From assembly GCA_019683695.1 (NCBI GenBank), contig JADGHX010000031.1, positions 1 through 33,678 on the forward strand: 33,678 bases of DNA. The letters are read 5' to 3'. The DNA comes from Steroidobacteraceae bacterium. GTDB taxonomy: Bacteria; Pseudomonadota; Gammaproteobacteria; Steroidobacterales; Steroidobacteraceae. Position numbers and translations under genes: made by a program. Shown piece after piece: positions 1-7,707 of this stretch. A model generated the notes under the pieces. The model ran no database searches, was not told where the DNA came from, and saw nothing but the letters and a program-made list of their open reading frames with translations. Each line of letters opens with the position of its first letter. Position 1 is the stretch's first letter.

Positions 1-550
1 GCACCCACCCTGGATCGACCACGTTGCTGAGTACGGCAGGCCAGCGTCGTGCGACGGCAAATGCCAGTGCCGTCAGGTAGAGCTTGCTCTCCGCATACGC
101 CGTGTTCGGATTCCAGCGACGCTCGGTCCAATCGATATCGCGCAGTGAGCTGCTCGCTTGCCTATGCAATCCGCTGCTGAGATAGATCAGGCGATGCGGG
201 CGCTCGATCAACGCCGTCAGCATGTATGGCGCGAGCGTATTCACCGCCAGCACGGTGGCGTGGGCCTCGGGTGTGTTGCCGCGATCCGGCACAAGATAGA
301 TCCCGGCATTGTGAATGACGGCGTCCATCCGCCCGATCTTGTTCACCTGCTCCGCAATCGAGCGCGTTTCGCTCGCGCGGCGGAGATCCCCGATGACGAC
401 TCCGGCCGAACGCGGTGCCAACTCGGCGAACGCCCCGGCCCGCGCCGCGGACCGCGCATGCAGGACCACCGCGTGCCCCTTATCCATCAGGGTGCGAGCG
501 GCCGCCAGCCCGAGCCCATCTGCGGAGCCTGTTATAAAGATGAGACTCAT
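1..550 (-). CDS. Short-chain dehydrogenase/reductase, 3' end outside the window
   Basis: This is an NAD(P)-dependent oxidoreductase of the SDR family; the substrate cannot be read from the sequence. Translation from the ATG at 550 gives the Rossmann glycine motif TGSADGLG near the N-terminus, the NAG motif (HNAGIY), the catalytic pair YAESK and a following VDPGW, all in the classical SDR order. A GAGGAG ribosome site lies about 10 bases upstream of the ATG. About 183 codons are present; the frame stays open to base 1, so the C-terminal quarter is missing because of the window edge and not because of damage. It is transcribed divergently from the PepSY operon to its right. The family call is firm; the substrate is unknown. 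Confidence 0.9.
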   Translation of the reverse strand, partial: MSLIFITGSADGLGLAAARTLMDKGHAVVLHARSAARAGAFAELAPRSAGVVIGDLRRASETRSIAEQVNKIGRMDAVIHNAGIYLVPDRGNTPEAHATVLAVNTLAPYMLTALIERPHRLIYLSSGLHRQASSSLRDIDWTERRWNPNTAYAESKLYLTALAFAVARRWPAVLSNVVDPGWV

Positions 551-1228
551 GGGAGTGTCCTCCTCATGCCCATGTCGCCTGCCTGCGGCTGGGCGGCTGG
601 ACCATCACCTTGATGGATTCCCGTGCGTTCCTGGCGCTCGACGATGTCGCGGGATCCGGCACGTTCTCGATTCCCATTAGCCTGGGAAGATGCAGGGCTC
701 GGCCACCCGCCGCCGCCTCTCCTCGCGCCCAGCAAGCCCGAGTCCCAAAACCCCAAACCACGTGCCGGCCTGCTCTTCCGGGGCTCGACTACACGACATC
801 GCCACTGCTTGCCCGGGAGCATCGTACAGCGCGCCGATCGCACGACGTCGACACGATCCGCGAGCCCCGGTCTCCTCCCCCAAGGCCGATTTCCTGCCAA
901 GGCCGATTTCCTGCGTGCGGAGTCTTGCCCGGATCCCGGTGCGGTCGGGCTGCCCGGTCCCGTTGCGACTCGTTCGCATTTGCATTAAGTTCTCATCCGG
1001 CGCACGGGCGCCGTGCCGGCTGAAAGCATCCGTCCACATGTCCTTCGGAGAACACCCGCGCAACACATGCGGCGCACGGGCCGCATCATTCGCATGTCGG
1101 ATCAGCCTGCACACGCCGAATCCGTGCGTGCGGAAGCGCGCTCCTTCACGCGGGAGCCGAACGGAGCCGCTGTACCTGATCTCGCGGACCAGGACGGCGG
1201 TGCATTCTTTTGCACTCAGCAGAACGCG
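551..1228. other. Gene-less divergent intergenic region
   Basis: About 680 bases separate the dehydrogenase from the PepSY operon. Several open frames cross it, but none has family-like sequence or a convincing ribosome site. The only structure I see is a perfect 17-base tandem duplication at 881-914. Promoters of both flanking units should lie here, but I cannot point to a clear -35/-10 pair or a Fur box. Confidence 0.5.
881..914. repeat. 17-bp perfect tandem duplication
   Basis: The unit CAAGGCCGATTTCCTGC occurs twice head to tail (881-897 and 898-914) with no mismatch. It lies in non-coding DNA. It could be a replication-slippage product or a paired binding site. Confidence 0.9.
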
Positions 1229-1537
1229 ATGACTCATCGGCAGCCGAAGCTTCCAGCGCAACAAGGTGGCAGGCTGCGCGCGTGGATGCGCGGCCTTCTG
1301 GCCGGTCCGTTAGCCCTGGTCGCCGCGTGTCTCATTATGGCCGGCGGCGCATTGTGGGTTCCGCCGGGCGCTGCGCAGATCAACAATCTGGTGCTGCCGA
1401 TCGTGCTGTTTCCACTCCTGTGGTCGGCGCTGTTTCTGTACGCCTGTCTTGACAGGAAGCTGGGGCGTGCTTACGCGATCATCGGTGCCCTGGCAGTGGT
1501 GAATGGGCTTTTGCTGTCTCTGCACCTGATTCGTTGA
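1229..1537 (+). CDS. Small inner-membrane protein of an iron-uptake-type operon (DUF3649-like position)
   Basis: A protein of 102 residues with a basic N-terminal tail and three hydrophobic segments (about residues 26-46, 51-70 and 78-98), so a small inner-membrane protein. The ATG at 1229 was chosen because the sequence before it lacks membrane-protein character; the frame itself is open upstream to 1013. The ribosome site is weak. The stop at 1537 is 12 bases before the PepSY gene, so the two are co-transcribed. In many proteobacteria PepSY membrane proteins sit between a small DUF3649 protein and a DUF3325 protein next to siderophore uptake genes. The position matches; the sequence match to DUF3649 is my inference. 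Confidence 0.6.
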   Translation: MTHRQPKLPAQQGGRLRAWMRGLLAGPLALVAACLIMAGGALWVPPGAAQINNLVLPIVLFPLLWSALFLYACLDRKLGRAYAIIGALAVVNGLLLSLHLIR

Positions 1538-1549
1538 GCGGGTCTTCGC

Positions 1550-3160
1550 ATGTTCAAACTGCCACGACACGAGACGAAGACCCTGCTTGCCATCCACGGA
1601 TGGTCCGGCGTGCTGCTGGGGTTGCTGCTCTACGCAGTCATCTGCACAGGCGTCGCGGCCGTGTTCGCTTCGGAGCTCAACGATTGGGCCAGCCCGCTAC
1701 CGCATGCGACGGTCTCTGCGGATTTGCCGCCGGGCCTGGACGACGCGATACGCCGGCTCGCAAACGAGGTGGACCCGCAGTTTCATGAGGAAGTTGCCGT
1801 CTATCGCGGCGCCGGCGGCCGCCTGAATCTTCTCTTTCATCGCCACGAGAACGGCCCGGATGGCCGGCCGACGGAGCGCGGTGTCGAGTTCGAGCTGGAC
1901 CCCGTGAGCTTCGCGCCGCTCGACCGGCGCGAAGGCTGGCTCGAAGAGATCGAGGCGCAGCGCGCCTCCACCGGCGTGGCGGATTTTCTCGTGAACCTGC
2001 ACGTGCGGCTGCACATCCCGGACCCGTGGGGACTGTTCGTGACCGGCGTGCTGGGGCTCGCCATGATGGTCGCCGCCGTCACCGGCCTCGTCATTCATCG
2101 CCATCTGCTTCGGGACCTCTTCACGATGCGGCTCGGGCGCGATGCCGTTCTGCGCCGGCGTGACGTGCACGTCGTCGCGGGATCCTGGAATCTTCCGTTC
2201 GCGTTCATCCTGGCGTTCACGGGAAGCTTCTTCAGCTTCGCCACGAGTGTCGGCCTTCCCGCTCTCGCGATGGTGAAGTTCGGGGGCGATCAGCAAGCCT
2301 TGTTCGAGACGCTCTCCGGCGCTCCGCGCGCGGAAGACCCGCGCCCGGCGCGCCTGACGAATGTCGACGCGATCCTCGCGGACGCGCGTTCGCGCAGCAA
2401 CGCCGAGCCGAACTTCCTCAGCATCACCCACTACGGGCGCGCGGATTCCATGGCGACGGTCTACACCGAGCTGCCCGCCGACGAGCTGGTGTACTCGAGC
2501 TACGTATACGACGGCCCAACAGGCACGTTCATACGCGAGGCGCCCCCCATGGGGACGCGGCCGTCGGTCGGCGCGTCGCTCGTCGGGTTGATGTATCCGC
2601 TGCACTTCGGAAACTTCGGCGGCGCTCTCTCAAAGGCCGTCTGGGTCGGTCTGGGATTCACCGGCGCGTACGTGACGCTGACCGGCATGCTGCTGTGGGC
2701 GAAGCGGCGGGAAGAGCAGCCGGCGTGGCGGCGGATGGCGCGTTTCATTCACTACGTCGGCTACGGGTTGCCGCTCGCACTCGTGTGTGCGCCTTACGCG
2801 TTCTTCATCTTGCGCGATTCGGATATTCCCGCCGCAACTTCGCAGGGAGTTGCGTTTCTCACCGTCGCGGCTCTCACCGCAGTAGCCGCTGTCACAACGC
2901 GCGACATGGATCGGTTGCGTCGCAGGCTCCTCGCCGCCACCGGCATTGCGCTTCTGGGTTTGCCCGTTGTCCGCCTCGCAACTGGCGGGTTGGGATGGAT
3001 GCAGGCTCTGGAGCATGGGATCGCCGCTGTGCCGTGCGTGGACGCGGCTTTGATGATTGTGGGCGTGGCGAGCCTGTGGGTGGCACTCGGGCGCAGGGTA
3101 CGAATGGCTCTTCCGACGCGCGTCGAGGGACAAATCAAGTCGGAACCTCAGGCGACATGA
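1550..3160 (+). CDS. PepSY-associated TM helix protein (iron-regulated membrane protein type)
   Basis: This 536-residue inner-membrane protein belongs to the PepSY_TM family, whose members accompany siderophore receptors and are thought to help reduce or release ferric iron at the inner membrane. Visible features are an N-terminal helix (about residues 14-40, beginning LLAIHGWSGVLLG), a long periplasmic part, a helix pair near 165-230, a second periplasmic PepSY-like stretch, a helix near 350-380 with LHFGNFGG before it, and three or four C-terminal helices. The middle gene of a three-gene operon: 12 bases after the small membrane protein, and its TGA overlaps the next ATG (ATGA at 3157-3160). 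Family and topology are well supported; a specific siderophore cannot be named. Confidence 0.85.
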   Translation: MFKLPRHETKTLLAIHGWSGVLLGLLLYAVICTGVAAVFASELNDWASPLPHATVSADLPPGLDDAIRRLANEVDPQFHEEVAVYRGAGGRLNLLFHRHENGPDGRPTERGVEFELDPVSFAPLDRREGWLEEIEAQRASTGVADFLVNLHVRLHIPDPWGLFVTGVLGLAMMVAAVTGLVIHRHLLRDLFTMRLGRDAVLRRRDVHVVAGSWNLPFAFILAFTGSFFSFATSVGLPALAMVKFGGDQQALFETLSGAPRAEDPRPARLTNVDAILADARSRSNAEPNFLSITHYGRADSMATVYTELPADELVYSSYVYDGPTGTFIREAPPMGTRPSVGASLVGLMYPLHFGNFGGALSKAVWVGLGFTGAYVTLTGMLLWAKRREEQPAWRRMARFIHYVGYGLPLALVCAPYAFFILRDSDIPAATSQGVAFLTVAALTAVAAVTTRDMDRLRRRLLAATGIALLGLPVVRLATGGLGWMQALEHGIAAVPCVDAALMIVGVASLWVALGRRVRMALPTRVEGQIKSEPQAT

Positions 3161-3438
3161 TGTTCCTGAGCGTTCCTGCAATTCTGCTCAGCACTAGCTT
3201 CATTGCCGTGCTGGCGCGGCGTGATCCGAAGCGATTGCGGAATCTCGCGTCCGCCCACGCTCGATTCAGCCCATCTCCCCTGTCTGCACGTGTTCGCCGG
3301 CTGCTCGGCGTGCTGGTGCCCGTGCCCGGCGTCGCACTCATGCTTCTTGGCGCGTGGTGGGCCTTTCTCGTGTGGCTGGGAGCGCTCTGCATCGCGGGTT
3401 GGATCGCGAGTCGCGCGCTGGCGATACACACAGGCTGA
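3157..3438 (+). CDS. DUF3325-like small membrane protein
   Basis: A 93-residue protein with one hydrophobic segment at the N-terminus (about 3-18), a basic central loop (RRDPKRLRNLA and following) and two more hydrophobic segments near 45-62 and 66-82. The ATG overlaps the PepSY stop codon, a classic sign of translational coupling, which fixes the start. DUF3325 proteins of this size and topology are the usual partner downstream of PepSY_TM genes in iron-uptake loci. The family name is inferred from context and topology. The gene ends 20 bases from the convergent YihY-type gene. Confidence 0.65.
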   Translation: MMFLSVPAILLSTSFIAVLARRDPKRLRNLASAHARFSPSPLSARVRRLLGVLVPVPGVALMLLGAWWAFLVWLGALCIAGWIASRALAIHTG

Positions 3439-3458
3439 GTGCGGCGCTAAGGGGGGCG

Positions 3459-4532
3459 TCAGGCCACTCGCTCTCGCCCGGCAGACACCTTGCACAGCTC
3501 CGCTCCGAAGAACAGTGCCTGCGCGATCATCTTCATCCAGAGCATGATCACGAGCACGCCGCCGAGCGCACCGTACGCGCCGAGATTCCGCCCGAAGCTC
3601 ACGCCATACAGCGCCAGCACTTCTGCGCCGACCGCCCACGCTCCTGCACACAACACGGACGCGAGCCACACGTGGCGCCACGGCACTCTCACGGGAGGGA
3701 CATATCGAAAGATCAGCGCAAAGGTCACCGGCGCCACGATCAGCGGCCCCACCATCGCGAGCAGTATCGACGCTGGCTGGGTGAGCCACGGTATCCGGCC
3801 CGCACGAATAGCAACCCAGTGAATCGCTCCGATCAGCACCACCGCCAGCAGCAACAGCGCACCAGTCGCCAGCAGCATGGCGAAAGCCAGCACTTTCTCG
3901 AGGAACGTCGCCCACACCGCTCTGATCATCGGCCCGGAAGCGAGCGGGGCCTCATGTTTCCAGATTGCCCGGAACATCATTCGCAGATGGTGAAACAGCG
4001 AGGATGCCGTGAGCAGCAGACCGACGAGGCTGACGACTGTGGCAATCACCGACCCGGCGCGCAGACGGTCGAACAACTGCTCGACCGTCACCCGCAGGGA
4101 GGCACCGAAGCCCGTCTCCACCGCGTGAAGCACTTGCAATGCGGCGGCAGCGGCGAAGTCGGAAAGCCGCAGCGCCAGACCGAGCACGGCAAGCAGCAGC
4201 AAGAGCAGCGGCACAAGTGCAACGAGCGCGTAATACACCGTCGCAACGGCGAAGTACCGCGCGTAGTCACGTTGGTACTCGCGCCATGCGGCGTGCAGCA
4301 GACTCCACACACCAGTTCCGCGCGGCGTGCCCTTCGACAACTTCGCAAAGGCGCGCCTCGCTGCGTGTTGAATCTTCAGCCAGACAAAGCCCACGGACTC
4401 GCCGGGATCCCTCACACCTCGAGACAGCGATAGCGACGCCTTCGCGCGGGGAGTCTCGTCGGCGGCCTTTTCGATGGATTCAGTCGTAACACAACAGCTC
4501 GATCTTGCGCGCGGCGAGGTCCACCTCCGCAT
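3459..4532 (-). CDS. YihY/BrkB-family inner-membrane protein
   Basis: This is a YihY/virulence-factor BrkB (UPF0761) family protein with about six transmembrane helices; members are often misnamed ribonuclease BN and their transport role is unresolved. The family region starts at SLLHAAWREYQRDYARYFA, followed by helix 1 (VATVYYALVALVPLLLLLLA), and ends with the conserved GAYGALGGVLVIMLWMK and the helix after it. The start is uncertain. The ATG at 4532 has GGAGG 9 bases upstream but overlaps the upstream gene by 53 bases. GTG codons at 4415 or 4394 avoid the overlap but have poorer ribosome sites. All give a polar N-terminal tail before helix 1. It reads in the same direction as the glycine-zipper gene and may share its transcript. 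Confidence 0.85.
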   Translation of the reverse strand: MRRWTSPRARSSCCVTTESIEKAADETPRAKASLSLSRGVRDPGESVGFVWLKIQHAARRAFAKLSKGTPRGTGVWSLLHAAWREYQRDYARYFAVATVYYALVALVPLLLLLLAVLGLALRLSDFAAAAALQVLHAVETGFGASLRVTVEQLFDRLRAGSVIATVVSLVGLLLTASSLFHHLRMMFRAIWKHEAPLASGPMIRAVWATFLEKVLAFAMLLATGALLLLAVVLIGAIHWVAIRAGRIPWLTQPASILLAMVGPLIVAPVTFALIFRYVPPVRVPWRHVWLASVLCAGAWAVGAEVLALYGVSFGRNLGAYGALGGVLVIMLWMKMIAQALFFGAELCKVSAGRERVA

Positions 4533-4992
4533 CACTGCTCGCCTCCGCAAGCTCCCGCTTCGCACTTTGACACTCGGCCGCAGCGGTGCGAATGGCGGGA
4601 TCCACCTCCTGGATGGCCTTTGCGTTCGCCGGGTCGCAGTAACTCGGTGCCGCTCTTCTGATGTTCGCCGAGCTCCCGCTCCGCTCGATCGCGACGCAGT
4701 CGCCTTCGTGTATCTCGCGCTGGTCCGAGACGATGCGTGTGGAGGAACCGTCCAGCATCGCCACGGTATAAGCCGTGCCTTTCCGGTTTCCTGCAGTCGC
4801 GGCGGCGGCGATTCCGCCCACGGTTGCGCCCTGAATCGCGCCGCCCGCTCGCGAGTTGTTGCCGCTGGTGATCAGCCCGAGCGTTCCGCCGAGAAGCGCA
4901 CCCTGTGCGGCTTTCGAGTCCAGCGCCACCTGTTCGGTGCTGCGGACGACTCCGAATTGAACCGTCGCACTGTGTCCAACTCGCTTCGGCAT
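4480..4992 (-). CDS. Glycine-zipper envelope protein, lipoprotein signal cut off by TGA
   Basis: The open frame from ATG 4992 encodes 170 residues. A glycine/alanine-rich zipper segment at about 30-70 (GALLGGTLGLI, then GGAIQGATVGGIAAAA) resembles SlyB/Rick_17kDa-type outer-membrane lipoproteins. The C-terminal half is polar with three cysteines. As it stands the protein lacks any signal peptide. However, the codons directly upstream in the same frame (4999-5058) spell a lipoprotein signal peptide, and the only interruption is a TGA exactly where the lipobox cysteine should be. The functional protein of relatives would therefore begin at 5058. Here it is either a broken lipoprotein, a cytoplasmic remnant starting at 4992, or a base-call error. 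The ATG at 4992 has no good ribosome site, which favours the 5058 start being ancestral. Confidence 0.7.
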   Translation of the reverse strand: MPKRVGHSATVQFGVVRSTEQVALDSKAAQGALLGGTLGLITSGNNSRAGGAIQGATVGGIAAAATAGNRKGTAYTVAMLDGSSTRIVSDQREIHEGDCVAIERSGSSANIRRAAPSYCDPANAKAIQEVDPAIRTAAAECQSAKRELAEASSDAEVDLAARKIELLCYD

Positions 4993-4998
4993 GGCGTC

Positions 4999-5058
4999 TC
5001 AGCCCGCGACGAGCGTCAGGGCGATTGCCCAGAGCCACATGACTTTTGTGGCTGACAT
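4999..5058 (-). pseudogene. Severed lipoprotein signal peptide with TGA at the lipobox cysteine
   Basis: ATG 5058 is preceded by AGGG at a spacing of about 8 bases and encodes 19 residues, MSATKVMWLWAIALTLVAG, then TGA at 4999-5001. This is a textbook type II signal peptide: short basic start, hydrophobic core, then LVAG with the next codon due to be cysteine (TGC or TGT). TGA differs from both by one base. Translation downstream of the TGA continues in the same frame (D-A-M-P-K-R) into the glycine-zipper protein. I read this as the 5' end of that gene separated by a nonsense change. Confidence 0.75.
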
Positions 5059-5376
5059 GATCGTGCCCTCGCAATCGAAGTGCCGCCGCAAGCCGCACGT
5101 CACGGGCACGGATTCCCGCAGGACGCGTGCGTTATCGAGAGAATGCGATATCAACGCCCGCGGCATGAGTGTTGCGAGTTGGACGAAGGGCCAATTGTGG
5201 TGCGGGCTTGACGGCACGGGCGCGGGGCAAGATCCGCTTCGACGTCTGTGCGCGTCAATTGGGCCATGGTCCACGCGTTCGCGATGCCCCGATTTGGCAA
5301 TTTGGCATCCGTTGTGAACTTGCCCGCCAGCGCCAACAGAGGCGTTGCCCGAGAGTCCAGTGTGCAGGAGCGTACC
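5059..5376. other. Gene-less divergent region with a long-range inverted repeat
   Basis: This region lies between the minus-strand lipoprotein start (5058) and the plus-strand secreted-protein gene (5377). No credible gene is present. Two perfect 10-base arms, GGGCCAATTG at 5188-5197 and CAATTGGGCC at 5256-5265, are complementary across 58 bases; they could form a stem or be two operator half-sites. Divergent promoters are expected here but none is clear to me. Confidence 0.45.
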
Positions 5377-5788
5377 ATGGACCGAAAACAATTCATCGTG
5401 CTCATCGCAGCGCATTTTGCGTCGTTCCCGCGTTTGTCCCTGGTCAGGACACGGAGCGCGAGACGCCCGAGCCTTTCAAGACCGCTTCGCTGAAGAAGGC
5501 GACGGGCACGGTCCAGGCGGTCAGTCAGAGCGACCGTCACGTTGTGCTTCAGGTCGAGGGAGGCAGCCCGGTCATCCTCGATGGCCAAGCGTCAGCAATT
5601 TCGACGAGGTGCGGCCGGGTGATCGGGTTCAGGTGAGCTACTACGAAGGCCACATCGCGGAGCTGAAGCCGCCGGGAAAGGACACGCAGGGTGAGGTCAT
5701 GCGCACTGAGAAAACACCGAGCGACAGGCCCGCGAGCGCGGCCGGCCGCGGAATCGTCACCACCGTGGAGGGAGGAACTCTGCCATGA
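5377..5788 (+). pseudogene. Secreted small protein, broken by two single-base deletions
   Basis: Reading starts at ATG 5377 (AGGAG at 5366-5370) with MDRKQFIVLIAA, a signal-peptide-like start. The frame then shifts at the T-run 5415-5418 into FCVVPAFVPGQDTE and a beta-rich stretch ending VILDGQA. A second shift near 5592 leads to VSNFDEVRPGDRVQVSYYEG and on to the TGA at 5786-5788. Both shifts are repaired by adding one base, which gives one smooth protein of about 137 residues. It resembles small periplasmic proteins whose GDRV.V.YYE segment forms an OB-like barrel; I have no family name. The final TGA overlaps the ATG of the next gene (5785), so the pair was an operon. It may be a real pseudogene or two homopolymer-type sequencing errors. 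Confidence 0.75.
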
Positions 5789-6984
5789 ATCCTGCACTCG
5801 TCCGTTTGGCAGCTGGCGCTGCAGTCATTGCGGCTGCGGGCTACATCCTGAATCCCGCAAGAGCACCCATGCGCGACATGAGCGCGAGCGAACGGATGGA
5901 CGTTACGGCAAGCCGGCTGCGCGAAGGCACCGGCGAGACGCGTCGCGGCCTTTCAGCACGCGCGAAACGTCTTGCGGAAAGAGTGAAAACCGCCTGGCGT
6001 GGCGAGATCGATGCGGACAAGGCGCTTCTCAGGAAAGTGCGCAGCGCCGTTCGCAGCGCCGTGGCCCGGGTGCCCGGAGTTGGCGTGGCCGTTCGTGACG
6101 GCCGGGTGCTGCTGCACGGTGACGTTGCCCGCGAGGAGCACGAGCGCATCGTTCGCGCGGTGAGCGCCACACCGGGAGTGCGCGAAGTTTCCGATCAGCT
6201 GATCGAGCGCGATACGGCCGAGATTCCGGAGCGCCAGATGAAGCCCCCCACACAAGGCGACACGTGGCGGCAGAACCTGAATCTGCGCCAGGAACAGTGG
6301 ACGCCGACCGCGCGGCTGCTGATGGGTGTGCTTGGCGCCGCGCTGATCGGCAGCGCCGCCCGGCGACGCACGGCACTCGGCGCACTCGCGGGACTTGGCG
6401 GCAGCGCCCTGCTCTTTCGCAGTGCTGCCAACAAGCCCCTGACGCGAATGGGCCCCGGGCGCGGCGTCATCGATGTGCAGAAGGAGCTCGTCATCAACGC
6501 GCCCATCGAACGGGTCTTCGGGCTGTTTGCCGCCCAGGAGAATTTCCCCATGTTCATGCGGAACATTCGGGAGGTGCGTCGGGATGGCAACGGGCGCACG
6601 CACTGGGCGATCGAGGGTCCGGCTGGCTCGACCATCGAATGGGATTCGACCACCACCCTGTATCGGCCGAACGAGATTCTCGCGTGGCGCTCCCTGCCCG
6701 GCTCGACTATTGAGCACTCGGGCGTCATCCGGTTCGAGCGTCTCGGTGACAACCGCACCGGCGTGGACGTGCGGGTGAGCTACAGCCCGCCGGCCGGAGT
6801 GATCGGTGACGCCATGGCAAAGCTGTATCGCAAGGATCTTCGCAGCGAGCTCAGCGACGACCTCGCACGGCTCAAACGCATTGCCGAGTGCTGGGACAGC
6901 TGGAGAACAAGCATCGAAAGCGGCATGGCGGAGCGTGGCTCGCTGCGGGACACGAGCGGCGCTACGCCCGCCGCCCACGCCTGA
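5785..6984 (+). CDS. BON-domain and SRPBCC-domain membrane protein
   Basis: A 399-residue multidomain protein. It has an N-terminal helix (about 5-22), a charged linker and a BON domain (about 75-142, with the typical RDGRVLLHGDV and SATPGVREVSDQL). A pair of glycine/alanine-rich hydrophobic segments (about 178-213) follows. The rest is an SRPBCC polyketide-cyclase/dehydrase-like domain (about 226-370, starting KELVINAPIERVFGLFAA). BON domains bind membranes or envelope glycans; SRPBCC folds make a hydrophobic ligand pocket. This architecture is common in proteobacterial stress-linked envelope proteins, but its ligand is unknown. The start overlaps the stop of the broken secreted gene. The window's first strong hairpin follows the stop. 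Confidence 0.85.
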   Translation: MNPALVRLAAGAAVIAAAGYILNPARAPMRDMSASERMDVTASRLREGTGETRRGLSARAKRLAERVKTAWRGEIDADKALLRKVRSAVRSAVARVPGVGVAVRDGRVLLHGDVAREEHERIVRAVSATPGVREVSDQLIERDTAEIPERQMKPPTQGDTWRQNLNLRQEQWTPTARLLMGVLGAALIGSAARRRTALGALAGLGGSALLFRSAANKPLTRMGPGRGVIDVQKELVINAPIERVFGLFAAQENFPMFMRNIREVRRDGNGRTHWAIEGPAGSTIEWDSTTTLYRPNEILAWRSLPGSTIEHSGVIRFERLGDNRTGVDVRVSYSPPAGVIGDAMAKLYRKDLRSELSDDLARLKRIAECWDSWRTSIESGMAERGSLRDTSGATPAAHA

Positions 6985-6992
6985 TCGCGCTG

Positions 6993-7039
6993 GCCGGCCG
7001 CGAAGCGGGTCCTTTTTTCGGATCTGCTTCGCGGCCGGC
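6993..7039. terminator. Bidirectional hairpin between convergent genes
   Basis: Arms GCCGGCCGCGAAGC (6993-7006) and GCTTCGCGGCCGGC (7026-7039) are perfectly complementary over 14 bases, with further imperfect pairing inward. The loop holds TTTTTT. It sits 9 bases after the stop of the BON-SRPBCC gene and 15 bases before the end of the minus-strand arc remnant, where a shared terminator is expected. There is no T-run after the stem, so intrinsic termination is plausible but not certain. Confidence 0.6.
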
Positions 7040-7053
7040 TGCCCGGCGACGAC

Positions 7054-7707
7054 TCAGTCTGCCGCCTCGCGAATGAGCGGGCAGGTCATGCAATGACCGC
7101 CACCGCGCCCGCGACCGAGCTCCGCGCCCACAATCGTCACGACCTCGATGCCCTGCTTTCTGAGCAGCGTGTTGGTGAAGGTGTTTCGATCGTAGGCAAA
7201 CACCACTCCGGGGGACGCACACACGAGATTCGCCCCGCTATCCCATTGCGTGCGCTCACGCATATAGGCATCGCCACCCGTCTCAACCACGCGCATCTTC
7301 TTCACTCCGAGCGCGGCGGCGACCACCTCCGCGAGCGGCTTGGATTCCGCATGCACTTCGTAGCCGCGCAGCCCTGTGACGAGAACCAGAAGGCACGTCA
7401 CGCCGAGGAACCCCAGAATCGTCGCCACTCCGACGTCTGACCGCTGCCTCGCGTAGCGCGAGTACACACTCGTCCCCTCGATGCCCAGAAACACGAACAC
7501 GGTGACGAGCATCGTCGCGCGGACCTGACTGAAGAGCGTTCCTTCAGCCTCTCCGGCCATCCGCAGATTCTCGCCGAACACGTCGGCATCGAACGCAAAG
7601 ATGAGCAGCCCGATGAAGACCAGGATCGGCACGATCTTGGCAATCGTGACGAGGGTGTTCAGCGAGGCCGCTTGCCGCACACCCCGCAGAATGACGAAAT
7701 GGAACAC
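7054..7707 (-). pseudogene. In-frame fusion remnant: ArcD interior joined to ArcA C-terminus
   Basis: This 217-codon open frame joins two unrelated genes. Residues 1 to about 112 match the middle of an APC-family arginine/ornithine antiporter (ArcD): [11 protein letters not shown] at the edge, then [16 protein letters not shown] and [14 protein letters not shown]. Residues from about 113 match the last 100 residues of arginine deiminase (ArcA): [21 protein letters not shown] and the catalytic-cysteine motif [11 protein letters not shown]. The arcD-arcA order is that of classical arcDABC operons, so one deletion removing the end of arcD and about three quarters of arcA explains the fusion. Neither activity can survive: the antiporter lacks most helices and the deiminase lacks its N-terminal catalytic acid and histidine. 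The GTG at 7707 is only the first usable codon; ArcD-like sequence continues to about 7710. Confidence 0.85.

Noticed and set aside
1013-1228. N-terminal extension of the small membrane protein to 1013
   Set aside because: The extension is Arg/Ala-rich with no ribosome site and would put 70 polar residues before a small membrane domain.
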